From positions 217,505 to 281,504 of the forward strand of contig NZ_JAKGAO010000013.1 in the NCBI RefSeq assembly GCF_021532315.1: DNA of 64,000 bases, read 5' to 3'. Shown in pieces: positions 1 through 8,007 of the stretch. Under the pieces are notes generated by a model. That model made no database searches. It saw nothing but the letters and a program-made list of their open reading frames with translations, and was not told the origin of the DNA. The stretch is from Paenibacillus tarimensis. GTDB lineage: Bacteria; Bacillota; Bacilli; Paenibacillales; Paenibacillaceae. Each line of letters begins with the position of its first letter. The first letter of the stretch is position 1. The position numbers were made by a program, and so were the translations under genes.

Positions 1-25
1 GTTTATCCGGTTGCGGGTTGATCAT
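1..25 (-). CDS. Start of next siderophore-operon gene (partial, runs off left edge)
   Basis: On the minus strand an ATG at 25-23 opens a frame reading MINPQPDK before the window ends. A GAGAGGAG ribosome binding site lies about 11 bases upstream, inside the end of the acetyltransferase gene, so the two genes would overlap by about 23 bases, like the other junctions of this operon. In rhizobactin-type operons the gene after the acetyltransferase encodes an N-hydroxylating monooxygenase (RhbE/IucD type); that identity is inferred from order only, since eight codons cannot show it. Confidence 0.4.
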
Positions 26-590
26 CAGCTGTCCAGCTCCTCTCAAAATCTTGACGGCTGCAGAACATCAGCGCCGCCGTCTTCTCGGGCAGCTCCACCT
101 CGCGATCGAAGCGGAAGCCGCAGCGCTTGAAGATATGAATCATCCTGCTGTTGCGGATATCAGGCTCGGCTACAATGGTGTCCGTAGCAGCATGGCGGAA
201 CTGGAAGCACACCATCGCCTGCAGCAGCGGAAGCGCGTAGCCTTTTCCCAGATAGTCAGGCGGTCCAATCAGCAGATGAACTCCCTGATCCTGCTCACCT
301 GCTTCGTAATACTGCCCGATCCTGTCCCCCGCAGCCCAATACGACTCAAAATAGCTCATCGGCACGTCATCGAGCATTCCGATATACAAGGTATGATTGC
401 GGTTGGCCAGGGAGGATATCAGGTACTCCCGGTATTGCTCCTCCGGAATATTAAGCCTCCAGTATGGAATGACATGCGGCTCATGCTGCCATTTCAACAG
501 CCGGTCAAAATCAAGCTCCAGCGACACCGGACGGAAGGCGATCGTCTTCCCGATCCCCGGATGCTTCAGCTGAAACACAGCTGCCGTCAT
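3..590 (-). CDS. Siderophore N-acyltransferase, IucB/RhbD type (GNAT)
   Basis: A 195-residue GNAT-fold acyltransferase of the IucB/RhbD/AlcB group, which acetylates an N-hydroxylated diamine during hydroxamate siderophore assembly in the cytoplasm. The N-terminal FRPVSLELDFDRLLKWQHEP and the later GKGYALPLLQAM and EPDIRNSRMIHIFKRCGF stretches are typical of the family. An AAAGGAGG site 9 bases before the ATG at 590 fixes the start. It therefore overlaps the end of the upstream NIS synthetase gene by 80 bases, an unusually long same-strand overlap. It is the last complete gene of the siderophore operon in the window. The family is clear; the exact substrate (N-hydroxy-diaminopropane is expected for a diaminobutyrate route) is inferred from context. 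Confidence 0.86.
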   Translation of the reverse strand: MTAAVFQLKHPGIGKTIAFRPVSLELDFDRLLKWQHEPHVIPYWRLNIPEEQYREYLISSLANRNHTLYIGMLDDVPMSYFESYWAAGDRIGQYYEAGEQDQGVHLLIGPPDYLGKGYALPLLQAMVCFQFRHAATDTIVAEPDIRNSRMIHIFKRCGFRFDREVELPEKTAALMFCSRQDFERSWTADDQPATG

Positions 591-2379
591 ATAATCTGAC
601 CTCCTTTACGAGCGGATTATCGATTGGCACGTATACCGATTGCGTCTCCATAGCGCCTGCCAGCTCATCCATATCATGCAGCCTTGTCAGCAGATTGGCC
701 TTGCAGGGAAGCACCGGCTCATGAAGCAGGCTGTCCAGCAAGCCTGAAGGCTCGCGGTCGAACGGCTTGAAGCGTTCGAGCGCGGTTCGCAGCTCGGCAA
801 GCAGCAGCCGCTCATCAATCAGGCCGGCCGTACCGAAGCCGTTGATCAGCCCGAACAGATGATTATAGAACAAGTAATATCGGAGCCGCTCATCGGCCAC
901 CGCGTCATCACAGACGGTCTGGCTCTTCTCCCCGGCGCCCGGAAGCTCACGCTCCAGAAGATGGGCAGTTGAACGGCAGAAATAGTAGCCTTGGTTATCC
1001 CGGTAGTAGAACCGGGCCGGGTACCCTTCCTCCAGTTGAACAACGCTGTTCTGCTGGTGCGCTTCAAGCGCAATTCCCCATGTCATATAGAGCCAGAGCA
1101 TAGGACGCAGCGACACATTCATATAGCGGCGGAACCAGTCCAGGCTCACCTCAGCCGTTGTCCGGCCTTCGCGCTCCGCTATAGAGCGAATTAGCACGCC
1201 AATCCTGCTGGCGCTGCCCGGAAGCGGGTCCTGACCGAGCCCTGCTATCAGTGTTACCCCTTGTGCTCTGCTGCCACGGAATGGATTGTCGCGCAGCACA
1301 AGCTCGAAGCCCGATTCCTCAAATCCCGGACGCTTCAACGTCAGATATGCCGGATCACCGATAATACGGAAGCGGGGAAAACGCTCCTTCAGCTCGCCAA
1401 GACCCGCCCGGAGCAGTCTGGACACCTCCACACCACGGTCCAGCTCCTTCGTCAGATTAACCCGCAGCGAATTCGTTACCTTAACCGGAATTGAGCCCTT
1501 GATCATATAATCCGCATCCGGATGATAGACGGTTCTTAACGAGGAGGTCGCCTGCCAGCCACTGCCCGCAGGTCCCAGGTTCTGCAGCACGCCTTCGGCA
1601 AGCCAAGCCTGCACATGCGGCTGCTTCAGCAGCCATGCGGCCTGCAGCGGATGCACCGGCAGCAGCGACCAGTCGTCATGGCCGCAGTAGGCGGCGACGA
1701 AGGCCGGGTCCGCCTCGGGATCTCTGCGGTAATGCTCCTTCACCAGTTCTGTCGCTGTCTGCGGCAGCGCTGAATCCTCCTTCACGATCGAGGCATGAGC
1801 CCTGAATAGATGCAGCTGGAAGCTCCCTTTCATCTCGGGCGAATATTCCATGCGGGCTGGTCCTTCAATTCCCTGGCGGCTCTTCGGCGTCGGGTGAATC
1901 AGGTGCCCAAACAACAGGGACTGCTCCGCCTGGATGAAATCAAACGCTTCTCCATAAAGCTCTTCCCTGTCCCCGCCTCGCGCTTCTATAAAAGCCGCCA
2001 CGTTCTGGCAGCTCTGGATCGTGCGCAGCATCAGCTCCTCGCGGTGAACCGCTGCCGCTGATCCCCCCGGGGCCAGCTCTTTATAAAGTAGAGCCGCCAG
2101 TGTCATATAATCCGCTTCCACCCACGCATCGTCTGCCGTTCCCGACTGGCTGCCGCCTGCACGATAGCGGAAGCTGTGGAACAGATGTCTGCCTGTTGGC
2201 GACCGGTAACCGGCTGCCGCCCGCACTTCGATCTGCTGCCCCGGAAGCAGCAGCTGCAGCTCCTCTGAAGCCCCGTCTCTACCGGACTTCAGCCACTCGC
2301 CTGCTCCCGTCTCCCTTATATAACAGTTCAGCAATCCTTGCATCGCCGCTTGTCCCGCGACCTGTACCGCATCCATCAT
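511..2379 (-). CDS. NIS siderophore synthetase, IucA/IucC family
   Basis: A 622-residue NRPS-independent siderophore synthetase, which uses ATP to condense a citrate or similar carboxylate with a hydroxamate amine. The length fits the family (about 580-620). The segment YMIKGSIPVKVTNSLRVN and the preceding SSLRTVYHPD lie in the conserved nucleotide and carboxylate binding region, and the C-terminal half carries the FhuF-like segment EAHQQNSVVQLEEGYPARF. The ATG overlaps the decarboxylase stop (ATGA at 2376-2379), with AAAGGAGA upstream, indicating translational coupling. Context (diaminobutyrate enzymes upstream, acetyltransferase downstream) matches rhbC of rhizobactin 1021 or the schizokinen/acinetoferrin type. 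Only one NIS synthetase is visible; a second (rhbF type) would lie left of the window. Confidence 0.92.
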   Translation of the reverse strand: MMDAVQVAGQAAMQGLLNCYIRETGAGEWLKSGRDGASEELQLLLPGQQIEVRAAAGYRSPTGRHLFHSFRYRAGGSQSGTADDAWVEADYMTLAALLYKELAPGGSAAAVHREELMLRTIQSCQNVAAFIEARGGDREELYGEAFDFIQAEQSLLFGHLIHPTPKSRQGIEGPARMEYSPEMKGSFQLHLFRAHASIVKEDSALPQTATELVKEHYRRDPEADPAFVAAYCGHDDWSLLPVHPLQAAWLLKQPHVQAWLAEGVLQNLGPAGSGWQATSSLRTVYHPDADYMIKGSIPVKVTNSLRVNLTKELDRGVEVSRLLRAGLGELKERFPRFRIIGDPAYLTLKRPGFEESGFELVLRDNPFRGSRAQGVTLIAGLGQDPLPGSASRIGVLIRSIAEREGRTTAEVSLDWFRRYMNVSLRPMLWLYMTWGIALEAHQQNSVVQLEEGYPARFYYRDNQGYYFCRSTAHLLERELPGAGEKSQTVCDDAVADERLRYYLFYNHLFGLINGFGTAGLIDERLLLAELRTALERFKPFDREPSGLLDSLLHEPVLPCKANLLTRLHDMDELAGAMETQSVYVPIDNPLVKEVRLYDGSCVSAEASGDREDDRLPSGVAGA

Positions 2380-3962
2380 CTTGCCACTGTCTCCTTTCCG
2401 CTAGGAATTCCTGTTTCAAGCTCCCATCCAATTGTCCGGATTCTCTCCAGTAAAGCCGAGATATGCTGCGGCCCTGTCAGAGGATTGAGGATCGTCAGCT
2501 TCAGACATATCCGGCCGTCCGACTTCGTCCTCGCTATGACGCCAGCACCTTCGGCTAACAGCCGTTCCCGGATCAGTAGATTGAGCTGGTCTGCGGCGGT
2601 ACGCCCAGCTCCTGATACCGTGGCCTGCCCAAAACTGCGCCTTTCAGGGCCTTCAGCCAGCTGCGGCCGGTAGGCGAACACCACTGTGTTAATTACCGGT
2701 TCCGCCATCAAGGTGAAGCAGGATTCCCTGCTAATCATCTCTGCGGCTGACTTCGCCGTCCGGATCGTACTGTCAATCAGCTCACCGAACTGCCGACGGC
2801 CCAGATGCTTAAGTGACATGTACAGCTTAAGGGCATCGAAGCGCCTGGTCGTCTGAACCGACTTTACGACCAGGTTGGGCAGCCCCGCCTCCTCCTCATC
2901 CTCGGGATTCAGATAATCCGCCGTCAGCCGCAGCAAGCGAAAGCGCCGCTTGTCACGGAGCAGGAAGGCTCCGCAGCTGATCGGCTGGAAGAAGAGCTTG
3001 TGAAAATCGACCGTTATCGAATCTGCGTGCCCGATACCATCCAGCAGTCCGCTATATCGGCTGCTGAGGGCAAGCGCACCGCCATAGGCGGCATCGACAT
3101 GCAGCCATAGGCCATGCCGCACAGCGGCCTTCGAGATCGCTGCCAGCGGATCAACGGCCGCGTAATCCGTCGTCCCCGCCGTCGCCACAATGGCAAAGGG
3201 ATGCAGGCCGTCCCGCAGCAGTCTGCCTATTGTCTCGTCAAGACGCTCCGGGCACATGCGTTTATCGGCATCGGTCTTGACCGGCACAACCGCCTGATGG
3301 CCGAGGCCCAGCAGAGAAGCTGCCTGCTTGACCGAGAAATGCGCTTCCTCCGAGCACAGCAGCCTCAGCTTGCCCGCTTCCGGCGGCAGCCCCTGCTGCT
3401 GTACATTCCATCCCCAGCGCTCAAGCGCATAGTGGTCACGGGCTAACATGACGCCCATGAAATTCGACTGTGTTCCGCCGCTCGTAAAGACGCCGTCCGC
3501 ATGCTGGCCGTAACCAAACAGTCCATTCAGCCAGCGGATCAGCTTCTCCTCCAGCAGGGTAGCCGCCATGCTCTGGTCCCAGGAATCCATCGACTGATTG
3601 GAAGCGGCGATCAGCGCCTCTGCGGCAAGCGCCGGCATAAGCGGCGGGCAGTGCAGGTGCGCAATGCAGAGCGGGTCGGTCACTACCGCCGAATGCCGCA
3701 GCAGCGCCGAACCGACCAGCTCCAGCAGCTCCGGTATCGGCATGCCTTCTTCCTCGGGGCAGACCTCTATATTGTCAATCAGTGTCGTCAGTACTTCCGG
3801 CCCCAGCCCGCTGTACGGCTGCTCCAGCCCGGCGTAATGCCTGACCAGCACATCGGCAGCACCTGCCATCATTGCCCGGTATGCCGCTTGAGAAGACTCG
3901 CTTGTATGCAAAAATAACGGTTGCTGCTTGACGTCTGAACTCATATCGTCGTCACCCTTCAT
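2376..3962 (-). CDS. ddc: L-2,4-diaminobutyrate decarboxylase
   Basis: A 528-residue group II PLP-dependent decarboxylase of the diaminobutyrate (RhbB/Ddc) branch, converting L-2,4-diaminobutyrate to 1,3-diaminopropane, the amine backbone of the siderophore. The PLP lysine sits in SITVDFHKLFFQP. FTSGGTQSN, the HVDAAYGG loop and ATAGTTDYAAVDP are all present, so it looks active. The ATG at 3962 overlaps the aminotransferase stop (ATGA) behind an AGAGG; a second ATG at 3944, preceded by AAGGGTGA, is an alternative start six codons later. It forms the usual pair with the aminotransferase upstream. Similarity to glutamate or aromatic decarboxylases is family-wide, and context decides the substrate. 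Confidence 0.92.
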   Translation of the reverse strand: MKGDDDMSSDVKQQPLFLHTSESSQAAYRAMMAGAADVLVRHYAGLEQPYSGLGPEVLTTLIDNIEVCPEEEGMPIPELLELVGSALLRHSAVVTDPLCIAHLHCPPLMPALAAEALIAASNQSMDSWDQSMAATLLEEKLIRWLNGLFGYGQHADGVFTSGGTQSNFMGVMLARDHYALERWGWNVQQQGLPPEAGKLRLLCSEEAHFSVKQAASLLGLGHQAVVPVKTDADKRMCPERLDETIGRLLRDGLHPFAIVATAGTTDYAAVDPLAAISKAAVRHGLWLHVDAAYGGALALSSRYSGLLDGIGHADSITVDFHKLFFQPISCGAFLLRDKRRFRLLRLTADYLNPEDEEEAGLPNLVVKSVQTTRRFDALKLYMSLKHLGRRQFGELIDSTIRTAKSAAEMISRESCFTLMAEPVINTVVFAYRPQLAEGPERRSFGQATVSGAGRTAADQLNLLIRERLLAEGAGVIARTKSDGRICLKLTILNPLTGPQHISALLERIRTIGWELETGIPSGKETVAR

Positions 3963-5320
3963 CCCATTGCCTCTGCAGGCTCCAGCACTTCCCGCTCAGC
4001 CGCAAGCACAGCTTCATGAAAAATAGCAGCAATTTCATCTACTTGCTCGTCCGTCACCGTAAGCGGCGGCAGGAACCTGACAACCGAGTCATAGCGGCCG
4101 CCAAGCTCGAGAATAAGTCCCTTCTCTAGACAGTAACGCTGCACTCTTCTAGCCAGCTCCGGGTGCTGCGGATAGCTGCCAATGCAGTCTTGCGGCAGCC
4201 GTCGGTCCACAATTTCCGCTCCCAGCATCAGCCCCTTGCCTCTCACTTCGCCGATGCAGCCAGTTTCCGACTGGATGGCTTCCAGTTGTACACGAAGCCT
4301 TGCGCCAAGCTGTTCGGCGTGCGCCGCAAGCCTGTTTTCACGGATATACCGGATTACCGCCAGCCCGGCGGCCATTGCCAGCTGATTGCCGCGGAACGTT
4401 CCGGCATGCGCGCCGGGCTCCCATTTGTCCAGCGATTCATCATAGACCACCACGGCCAGCGGCAGGCTCCCGCCTATCGCCTTGGACAGCACAATCACAT
4501 CTGGCGTAATACCGGCATGTTCGAATGCCAGGAAGGCACCCGTTCGTCCGATTCCCGACTGAATCTCATCCAGGATAAGCGGAATCTGCTGCTTCGCCGT
4601 AATCCTTCGAAGCTCACGCAGCCAAGGCTCCGGTGCCGGGATGACCCCGCCTTCCCCCTGAACGGCCTCCACAATAATACCGGCTGGCGGCAGTATGCCG
4701 CTGGATGGATCCGCGAAGACCCGCTCCAAATATCTGGATCCTACTTCATGCCCCTGCTCCCCGCCAAGACCAAACGGACAGCGATACGCATATGGATATG
4801 GCAGGAAATGCACATCCGGCATCAGACCTGCCACATGCTGCTTAGCATGCAGGGAACCGGTCAGACCGAGCGCACCGCTGGTCATGCCGTGGTATGCTCC
4901 GTGAAAAGCAGCCATCGTTCGTCTGCCTGTCGCTGTCTTCACCAGCTTAACCGCCGCTTCCACAGCGTCGGCTCCTGCCGGTCCGCAGAACTGAATTTTG
5001 GCCCTCTTCGCGAATTCAGCCGGCAGCTGGCTGAACAGCTCATCCACAAACTGTTCCTTGACAGGTGTAGTGAGATCCAGCGTGTGAAGCGGAAGTGACG
5101 AATCCAGCGTCTCCCTCAGCGCCTCTACCACAACAGGATGATTATGTCCGAGTGCCAGCGTCCCCGCTCCTGACAAGCAGTCCAGATATGTCCTTCCGTC
5201 TGCATCTGTAACATAGATACCTCGCGCTTCCCGAATGGCGATCGGAATACGGCGCGGATATGAACGCGCATTCGATTCTCTGCGCATCTGGCTTCCCAGA
5301 TAATACGCATTATCTGGCAT
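3959..5320 (-). CDS. dat: Diaminobutyrate--2-oxoglutarate aminotransferase
   Basis: A 453-residue class III PLP aminotransferase making L-2,4-diaminobutyrate from aspartate semialdehyde with glutamate as amino donor, the first committed step of the pathway. The cofactor region LILDEIQSGIGRTG and the PLP lysine in VLSKAIGGSLPLAV are intact. It begins with MPDNAYYLGSQMRRESNARSY, close to RhbA/Dat proteins. The ATG at 5320 follows GGAAGGAGA at a normal distance. It is the first gene of the operon, directly behind the Fur-box promoter at 5383-5411. Ectoine EctB enzymes are close relatives; the adjacent decarboxylase and NIS synthetase make the siderophore assignment much the better one. Confidence 0.93.
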   Translation of the reverse strand: MPDNAYYLGSQMRRESNARSYPRRIPIAIREARGIYVTDADGRTYLDCLSGAGTLALGHNHPVVVEALRETLDSSLPLHTLDLTTPVKEQFVDELFSQLPAEFAKRAKIQFCGPAGADAVEAAVKLVKTATGRRTMAAFHGAYHGMTSGALGLTGSLHAKQHVAGLMPDVHFLPYPYAYRCPFGLGGEQGHEVGSRYLERVFADPSSGILPPAGIIVEAVQGEGGVIPAPEPWLRELRRITAKQQIPLILDEIQSGIGRTGAFLAFEHAGITPDVIVLSKAIGGSLPLAVVVYDESLDKWEPGAHAGTFRGNQLAMAAGLAVIRYIRENRLAAHAEQLGARLRVQLEAIQSETGCIGEVRGKGLMLGAEIVDRRLPQDCIGSYPQHPELARRVQRYCLEKGLILELGGRYDSVVRFLPPLTVTDEQVDEIAAIFHEAVLAAEREVLEPAEAMG

Positions 5321-5382
5321 CTATAAATTCTCTCCTTCCGGTTATACGCTGCTTGAAATACTAATATTTCAAAGTTGAGAAG

Positions 5383-5411
5383 ATTGTAAATGATTATCAT
5401 TATCAATTCAA
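5383..5411 (-). promoter_or_regulatory. Fur-controlled promoter of the siderophore operon
   Basis: Read on the minus strand, TTGAAT (5411-5406) and TACAAT (5388-5383) are separated by exactly 17 bases. The spacer is filled by a Fur box: on the plus strand TGATTATCATTATCA at 5391-5405, one mismatch from the Bacillus 7-1-7 consensus TGATAATNATTATCA and matching 17 of 19 positions of the enterobacterial 19-mer. Fur bound here would block RNA polymerase directly. The start codon of dat is about 60 bases downstream. This iron-repressed promoter is the strongest regulatory call in the window. Confidence 0.87.
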
Positions 5412-5637
5412 TATAAAGCCTGTGCTTTGCTTCGAACGACCCAGAGATATGAATATTTTCTGTCGGATGCTGATATTTTATGGCGAAAGAAAAAGCGCTA
5501 CAGCCCCTGTTATTTTTCTCACTAATCATACTGAAGCCACACTTCCCACATTAGGGCTACTCCCGTGAACCCCTCTTTGAAATCCATGCTCACAGCCAAA
5601 CAAGTCGACATGAAGCCAAAGCCGACATAAGTAAGAA
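5412..5637. other. Intergenic stretch between Fur promoter and chitinase terminator
   Basis: The gap between dat and the chitinase spans 5321-5684. Apart from the Fur-box promoter (5383-5411) and the chitinase terminator (5638-5659) nothing can be assigned. Minus-strand open frames here lack ribosome binding sites and resemble no family. Confidence 0.5.
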
Positions 5638-5659
5638 GCCAGCCGTCAAGACGGCTGGC
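5638..5659 (-). terminator. Intrinsic terminator after the chitinase gene
   Basis: A perfect 10-bp inverted repeat, GCCAGCCGTC and GACGGCTGGC with a 2-base loop, lies 26 bases past the chitinase stop and is followed on the minus strand by the T-rich TTCTTACTT. Confidence 0.75.
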
Positions 5660-5684
5660 CCCTGGTTATACGATGAGATATAGA

Positions 5685-7262
5685 TTATGGCTGAATACCT
5701 GTATGAAGTGCCTGCAGCAGCTCCCCGCTGACCGAATCCTGGCTGAGCGCCCAGATCATTGCCCCTCCGAGGCTCTGATTTCTTACATATTCCCCTTTGA
5801 TCCTCATTGACTCCGGGTCATCATAGGTGATAAAGCTAGAGCCGTTGAACAGGTAAGGGACAAGTGAATCTTTATGGAAATAGCGGACATATCCTTTGTT
5901 CAGGTAGTTGGCCGTAATTTCCGAGTAGGTTACCGCAGCAGATCCGGAATACGTCTGGTACAGGCCTCCGTTTACATTTGCGGCATTATCATACTTGTAT
6001 CCGTAGAAGGCAACACCCATTACAACCTTGGCCGCAGGAACACCTGACCTGATATAAAGCTGGACCGTATCATGCACGCTTGTCGCACCGGCGAATACGC
6101 TTGCCGGGTCCTTATACAGCGGAGCATTCAATCCTGTCCGGGTATCCCACGGGCCGTGGATATCGTAGCTCATAATATTGACAAAATCCGCATAGCTCTG
6201 CAGCTTCGCCAGCTCCACGTTGTTCGCGTAGTAAGCTCCTGCTCCTCCCGCAAAGCTCAGCAGATACCGCTTGCCGTCCCTCGCTCCCTGCTCATCCAGC
6301 TTCTCTCTGAGCTTCTGCATCAGCAGCGTGAAATTCTGCTTATCTTCAGGCCTGTTCACACCGCCTGGCGCCCCGCCTACTACCGGATATTCCCAATCAA
6401 TATCGACGCCATCGAAGCCGTACTTTACGATAAATTCAACCGCGCTGTTGGCAAAAACCGTGCGGGATGCATCCGTAAGCGCAGCATCCGAGAACCTTCC
6501 CGACCAGGACCAGCCTCCAACGGATATAAATGTTTTCAGATGCGGGTAGCGCTGCTTGAGCTTCAGCAGCTGATTAAAATTCCCGTAAAACGGCTGTCCG
6601 GTCTGATCACCGGTAAACCGCTTCTCCACATCGGCATAGGAGTCCCCAAGTGTTATCTTGTAGTCAGCTCCAATGTTCGCGAATGCATAATTGATATGTG
6701 TCAGCTTAGACCCGTCAAGATCGGCAATCTGTCTGCCCGAATAAGTCGACCAGCCCGTGTAGTAGCCGATTACGGCCTGGCGGTGCTGTTGAACCGGCTC
6801 AGTTACCGGCGCTGGGGCCGGTGCCGGCTCTGTTGCCGAATATGGTTGGGGTTCCGATACTGCTCCGCTCAACGTAGTGACACTCACCCGGTTGCTTGCA
6901 CCAGATACATTGCCTGCCGCATCGACGGCTTTCACGGAAAACGAATAGGCTTTGGAAGGCAGCAGTCCCGCTGCCGTGAAGGCGGTGTTCTTGGTAGTAG
7001 CAATTAGCGCTGTACCTTGATAAACCCAGTAACCTATCACTCCAACATTGTCAGTCGAAGGCCTCCAGGATAGCGAGACCGTCGTATCCGTGACGCCTGT
7101 CAGCTGCAGGGAAGCCGGCGCCGTCGGCGCTTTCTTATCCCTGCCGGCCATAACTTCAACCGATAGACCCGCTATAATCAGCGACAGTACAAGAGGCACA
7201 ACGAATAGCGCTTTCATAAATTTGAAAAGCCGTTCACCCCTATTGGATGTTTCGTTCTTCAA
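5685..7262 (-). CDS. Secreted GH18 chitinase with fibronectin III domain
   Basis: A 525-residue secreted glycoside hydrolase family 18 enzyme that cleaves chitin beta-1,4 bonds. An N-terminal hydrophobic segment (about residues 16-40) is followed by a fibronectin type III domain (about 48-135, starting APTAPASLQLTGVTDTTVSL), an Ala/Pro/Glu linker, and the GH18 barrel (about 163-520). The barrel holds FISVGGWSWSGRF and the catalytic signature DGVDIDWEYP near residue 285, where the Glu is the acid; YDIHGPWD and the late Trp in GAMIWALSQDS are also kept. The start is a TTG at 7262 supported by GGGAGG 7 bases upstream; the ATG of MKALF, 16 codons on, is the alternative. Monocistronic, with its own terminator. 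Confidence 0.94.
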   Translation of the reverse strand: MKNETSNRGERLFKFMKALFVVPLVLSLIIAGLSVEVMAGRDKKAPTAPASLQLTGVTDTTVSLSWRPSTDNVGVIGYWVYQGTALIATTKNTAFTAAGLLPSKAYSFSVKAVDAAGNVSGASNRVSVTTLSGAVSEPQPYSATEPAPAPAPVTEPVQQHRQAVIGYYTGWSTYSGRQIADLDGSKLTHINYAFANIGADYKITLGDSYADVEKRFTGDQTGQPFYGNFNQLLKLKQRYPHLKTFISVGGWSWSGRFSDAALTDASRTVFANSAVEFIVKYGFDGVDIDWEYPVVGGAPGGVNRPEDKQNFTLLMQKLREKLDEQGARDGKRYLLSFAGGAGAYYANNVELAKLQSYADFVNIMSYDIHGPWDTRTGLNAPLYKDPASVFAGATSVHDTVQLYIRSGVPAAKVVMGVAFYGYKYDNAANVNGGLYQTYSGSAAVTYSEITANYLNKGYVRYFHKDSLVPYLFNGSSFITYDDPESMRIKGEYVRNQSLGGAMIWALSQDSVSGELLQALHTGIQP

Positions 7263-7500
7263 GCCGATTCCTCCCGTTTCTTGGTGTAATTCATGCTGTT
7301 CTAGGTACCGGCAGTCCGGTAAGATAACATCCGCTGGTGTGCCAAGCTGTACCCCTTCGTCACCACCGCATTGGATACTTCCATTATATCAATTTGTCTC
7401 TACCATTCGTATAGACCACCGGAACCTATATCGCGCGCAGCACAAAAAGGAGCATAGCCCTATTGCCATGCCCCCATTATTTGCCACTATACAAGCATAT

Positions 7501-7528
7501 AAAAGAGCCCCTCCGCGATTGCGGAAAG
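7501..7528 (-). terminator. Intrinsic terminator after first cold-shock gene
   Basis: Read leftwards, CTTTCCGC and GCGGAGGG form an 8-bp stem with G-T pairs and a 4-base loop, followed by GCTCTTTT. It lies 25 bases past the stop of the cold-shock gene. Confidence 0.65.
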
Positions 7529-7553
7529 AGCCCGTGGTTTGAGATGCAGGATC

Positions 7554-7754
7554 TTACAGCTTTACAACGTTCTCAGCTTGTGGTCCGCGGTTGCCTTGAA
7601 CAACGTTGAATTCTACGCGTTGGCCTTCGTCCAGCGTCTTGAAGCCTTCGCCTGTGATCGCGCTGTAATGCACGAATACGTCATTGCCGCCTTCAACCTC
7701 GATGAAGCCGAAGCCCTTGTCCGCGTTAAACCATTTCACTGTTCCTGTTTGCAT
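7554..7754 (-). CDS. Cold-shock protein, CspA/CspB family (copy 1)
   Basis: A 66-residue single cold-shock domain that binds single-stranded RNA and acts as an RNA chaperone. It reads [20 protein letters not shown], with RNP1 (KGFGFIEV) and RNP2 (VFVHYSAI) intact and the usual GPQAENVV end. The ATG at 7754 has GGAGGAATATCC in front; the open frame continues upstream, but that part is untranslated leader. Promoter TTGATA (7925-7920), 17 bases, TATTAT (7902-7897) gives a leader of about 135 bases containing a long hairpin. It is a close paralogue of the gene at 39071-39271, whose leader carries the same sequence block at the same distance. Confidence 0.96.
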   Translation of the reverse strand: MQTGTVKWFNADKGFGFIEVEGGNDVFVHYSAITGEGFKTLDEGQRVEFNVVQGNRGPQAENVVKL

Positions 7755-7810
7755 GGATATTCCTCCAAATAGGTTATTAATATGGTCCTTTTTTAAACAT
7801 GCATAAAAAA

Positions 7811-7867
7811 ATTCACATATTGTAAAAGGTACCAATCCAAGCTGATCACCTTTTACAACACATGAAT
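7811..7867 (-). ncRNA. Structured 5' leader hairpin of cold-shock gene 1
   Basis: Within the csp leader the arms ATTCACATATTGTAAAAGGT (7811-7830) and ACCTTTTACAACACATGAAT (7848-7867) are inverted repeats: 11 bp perfect near the loop, an internal loop of four mismatches, then 5 bp. The block AATTCACATATTG recurs 56-57 bases before the ATG in the second csp gene and again takes part in a hairpin. A temperature-responsive leader, as known for cspA mRNA, is likely by analogy. The sequence shows only the conserved hairpin. Confidence 0.6.
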
Positions 7868-7896
7868 TGTAACGGAGTTCACGTTCGGATAGCCCC

Positions 7897-7925
7897 ATAA
7901 TAGCACAGGAAAATTCCAATATCAA
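7897..7925 (-). promoter_or_regulatory. Sigma-A promoter of cold-shock gene 1
   Basis: On the minus strand TTGATA (7925-7920), a 17-base spacer and TATTAT (7902-7897) form a good vegetative promoter about 140 bases before the csp ATG. Confidence 0.7.
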
Positions 7926-7956
7926 CCTTCTTTACGGAAATCTTACACAAAAAGTG

Positions 7957-7996
7957 GAAAAAAAAGTAACGCGCCTGCCGGTTCCGGCAAACGCGC
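7957..7996 (-). terminator. Intrinsic terminator after Na/Pi cotransporter gene
   Basis: The inverted repeat GCGC...TGCCGG / CCGGCA...GCGC (7971-7996), with a 2-base loop, is followed on the minus strand by TTACTTTTTTTT. It lies 12 bases past the stop of the gene at 8008. Confidence 0.85.
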
Positions 7997-8007
7997 TGCT
8001 TCCACCC

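Noticed and set aside
4163..5098. 311-codon plus-strand frame opposite dat
   Set aside because: A shadow of the aminotransferase gene caused by high GC; no ribosome binding site or recognisable motif.
5125..5529. 134-codon minus-strand frame over the Fur promoter
   Set aside because: It covers the dat start and the Fur-box promoter and has no ribosome binding site; its sequence is not protein-family-like.
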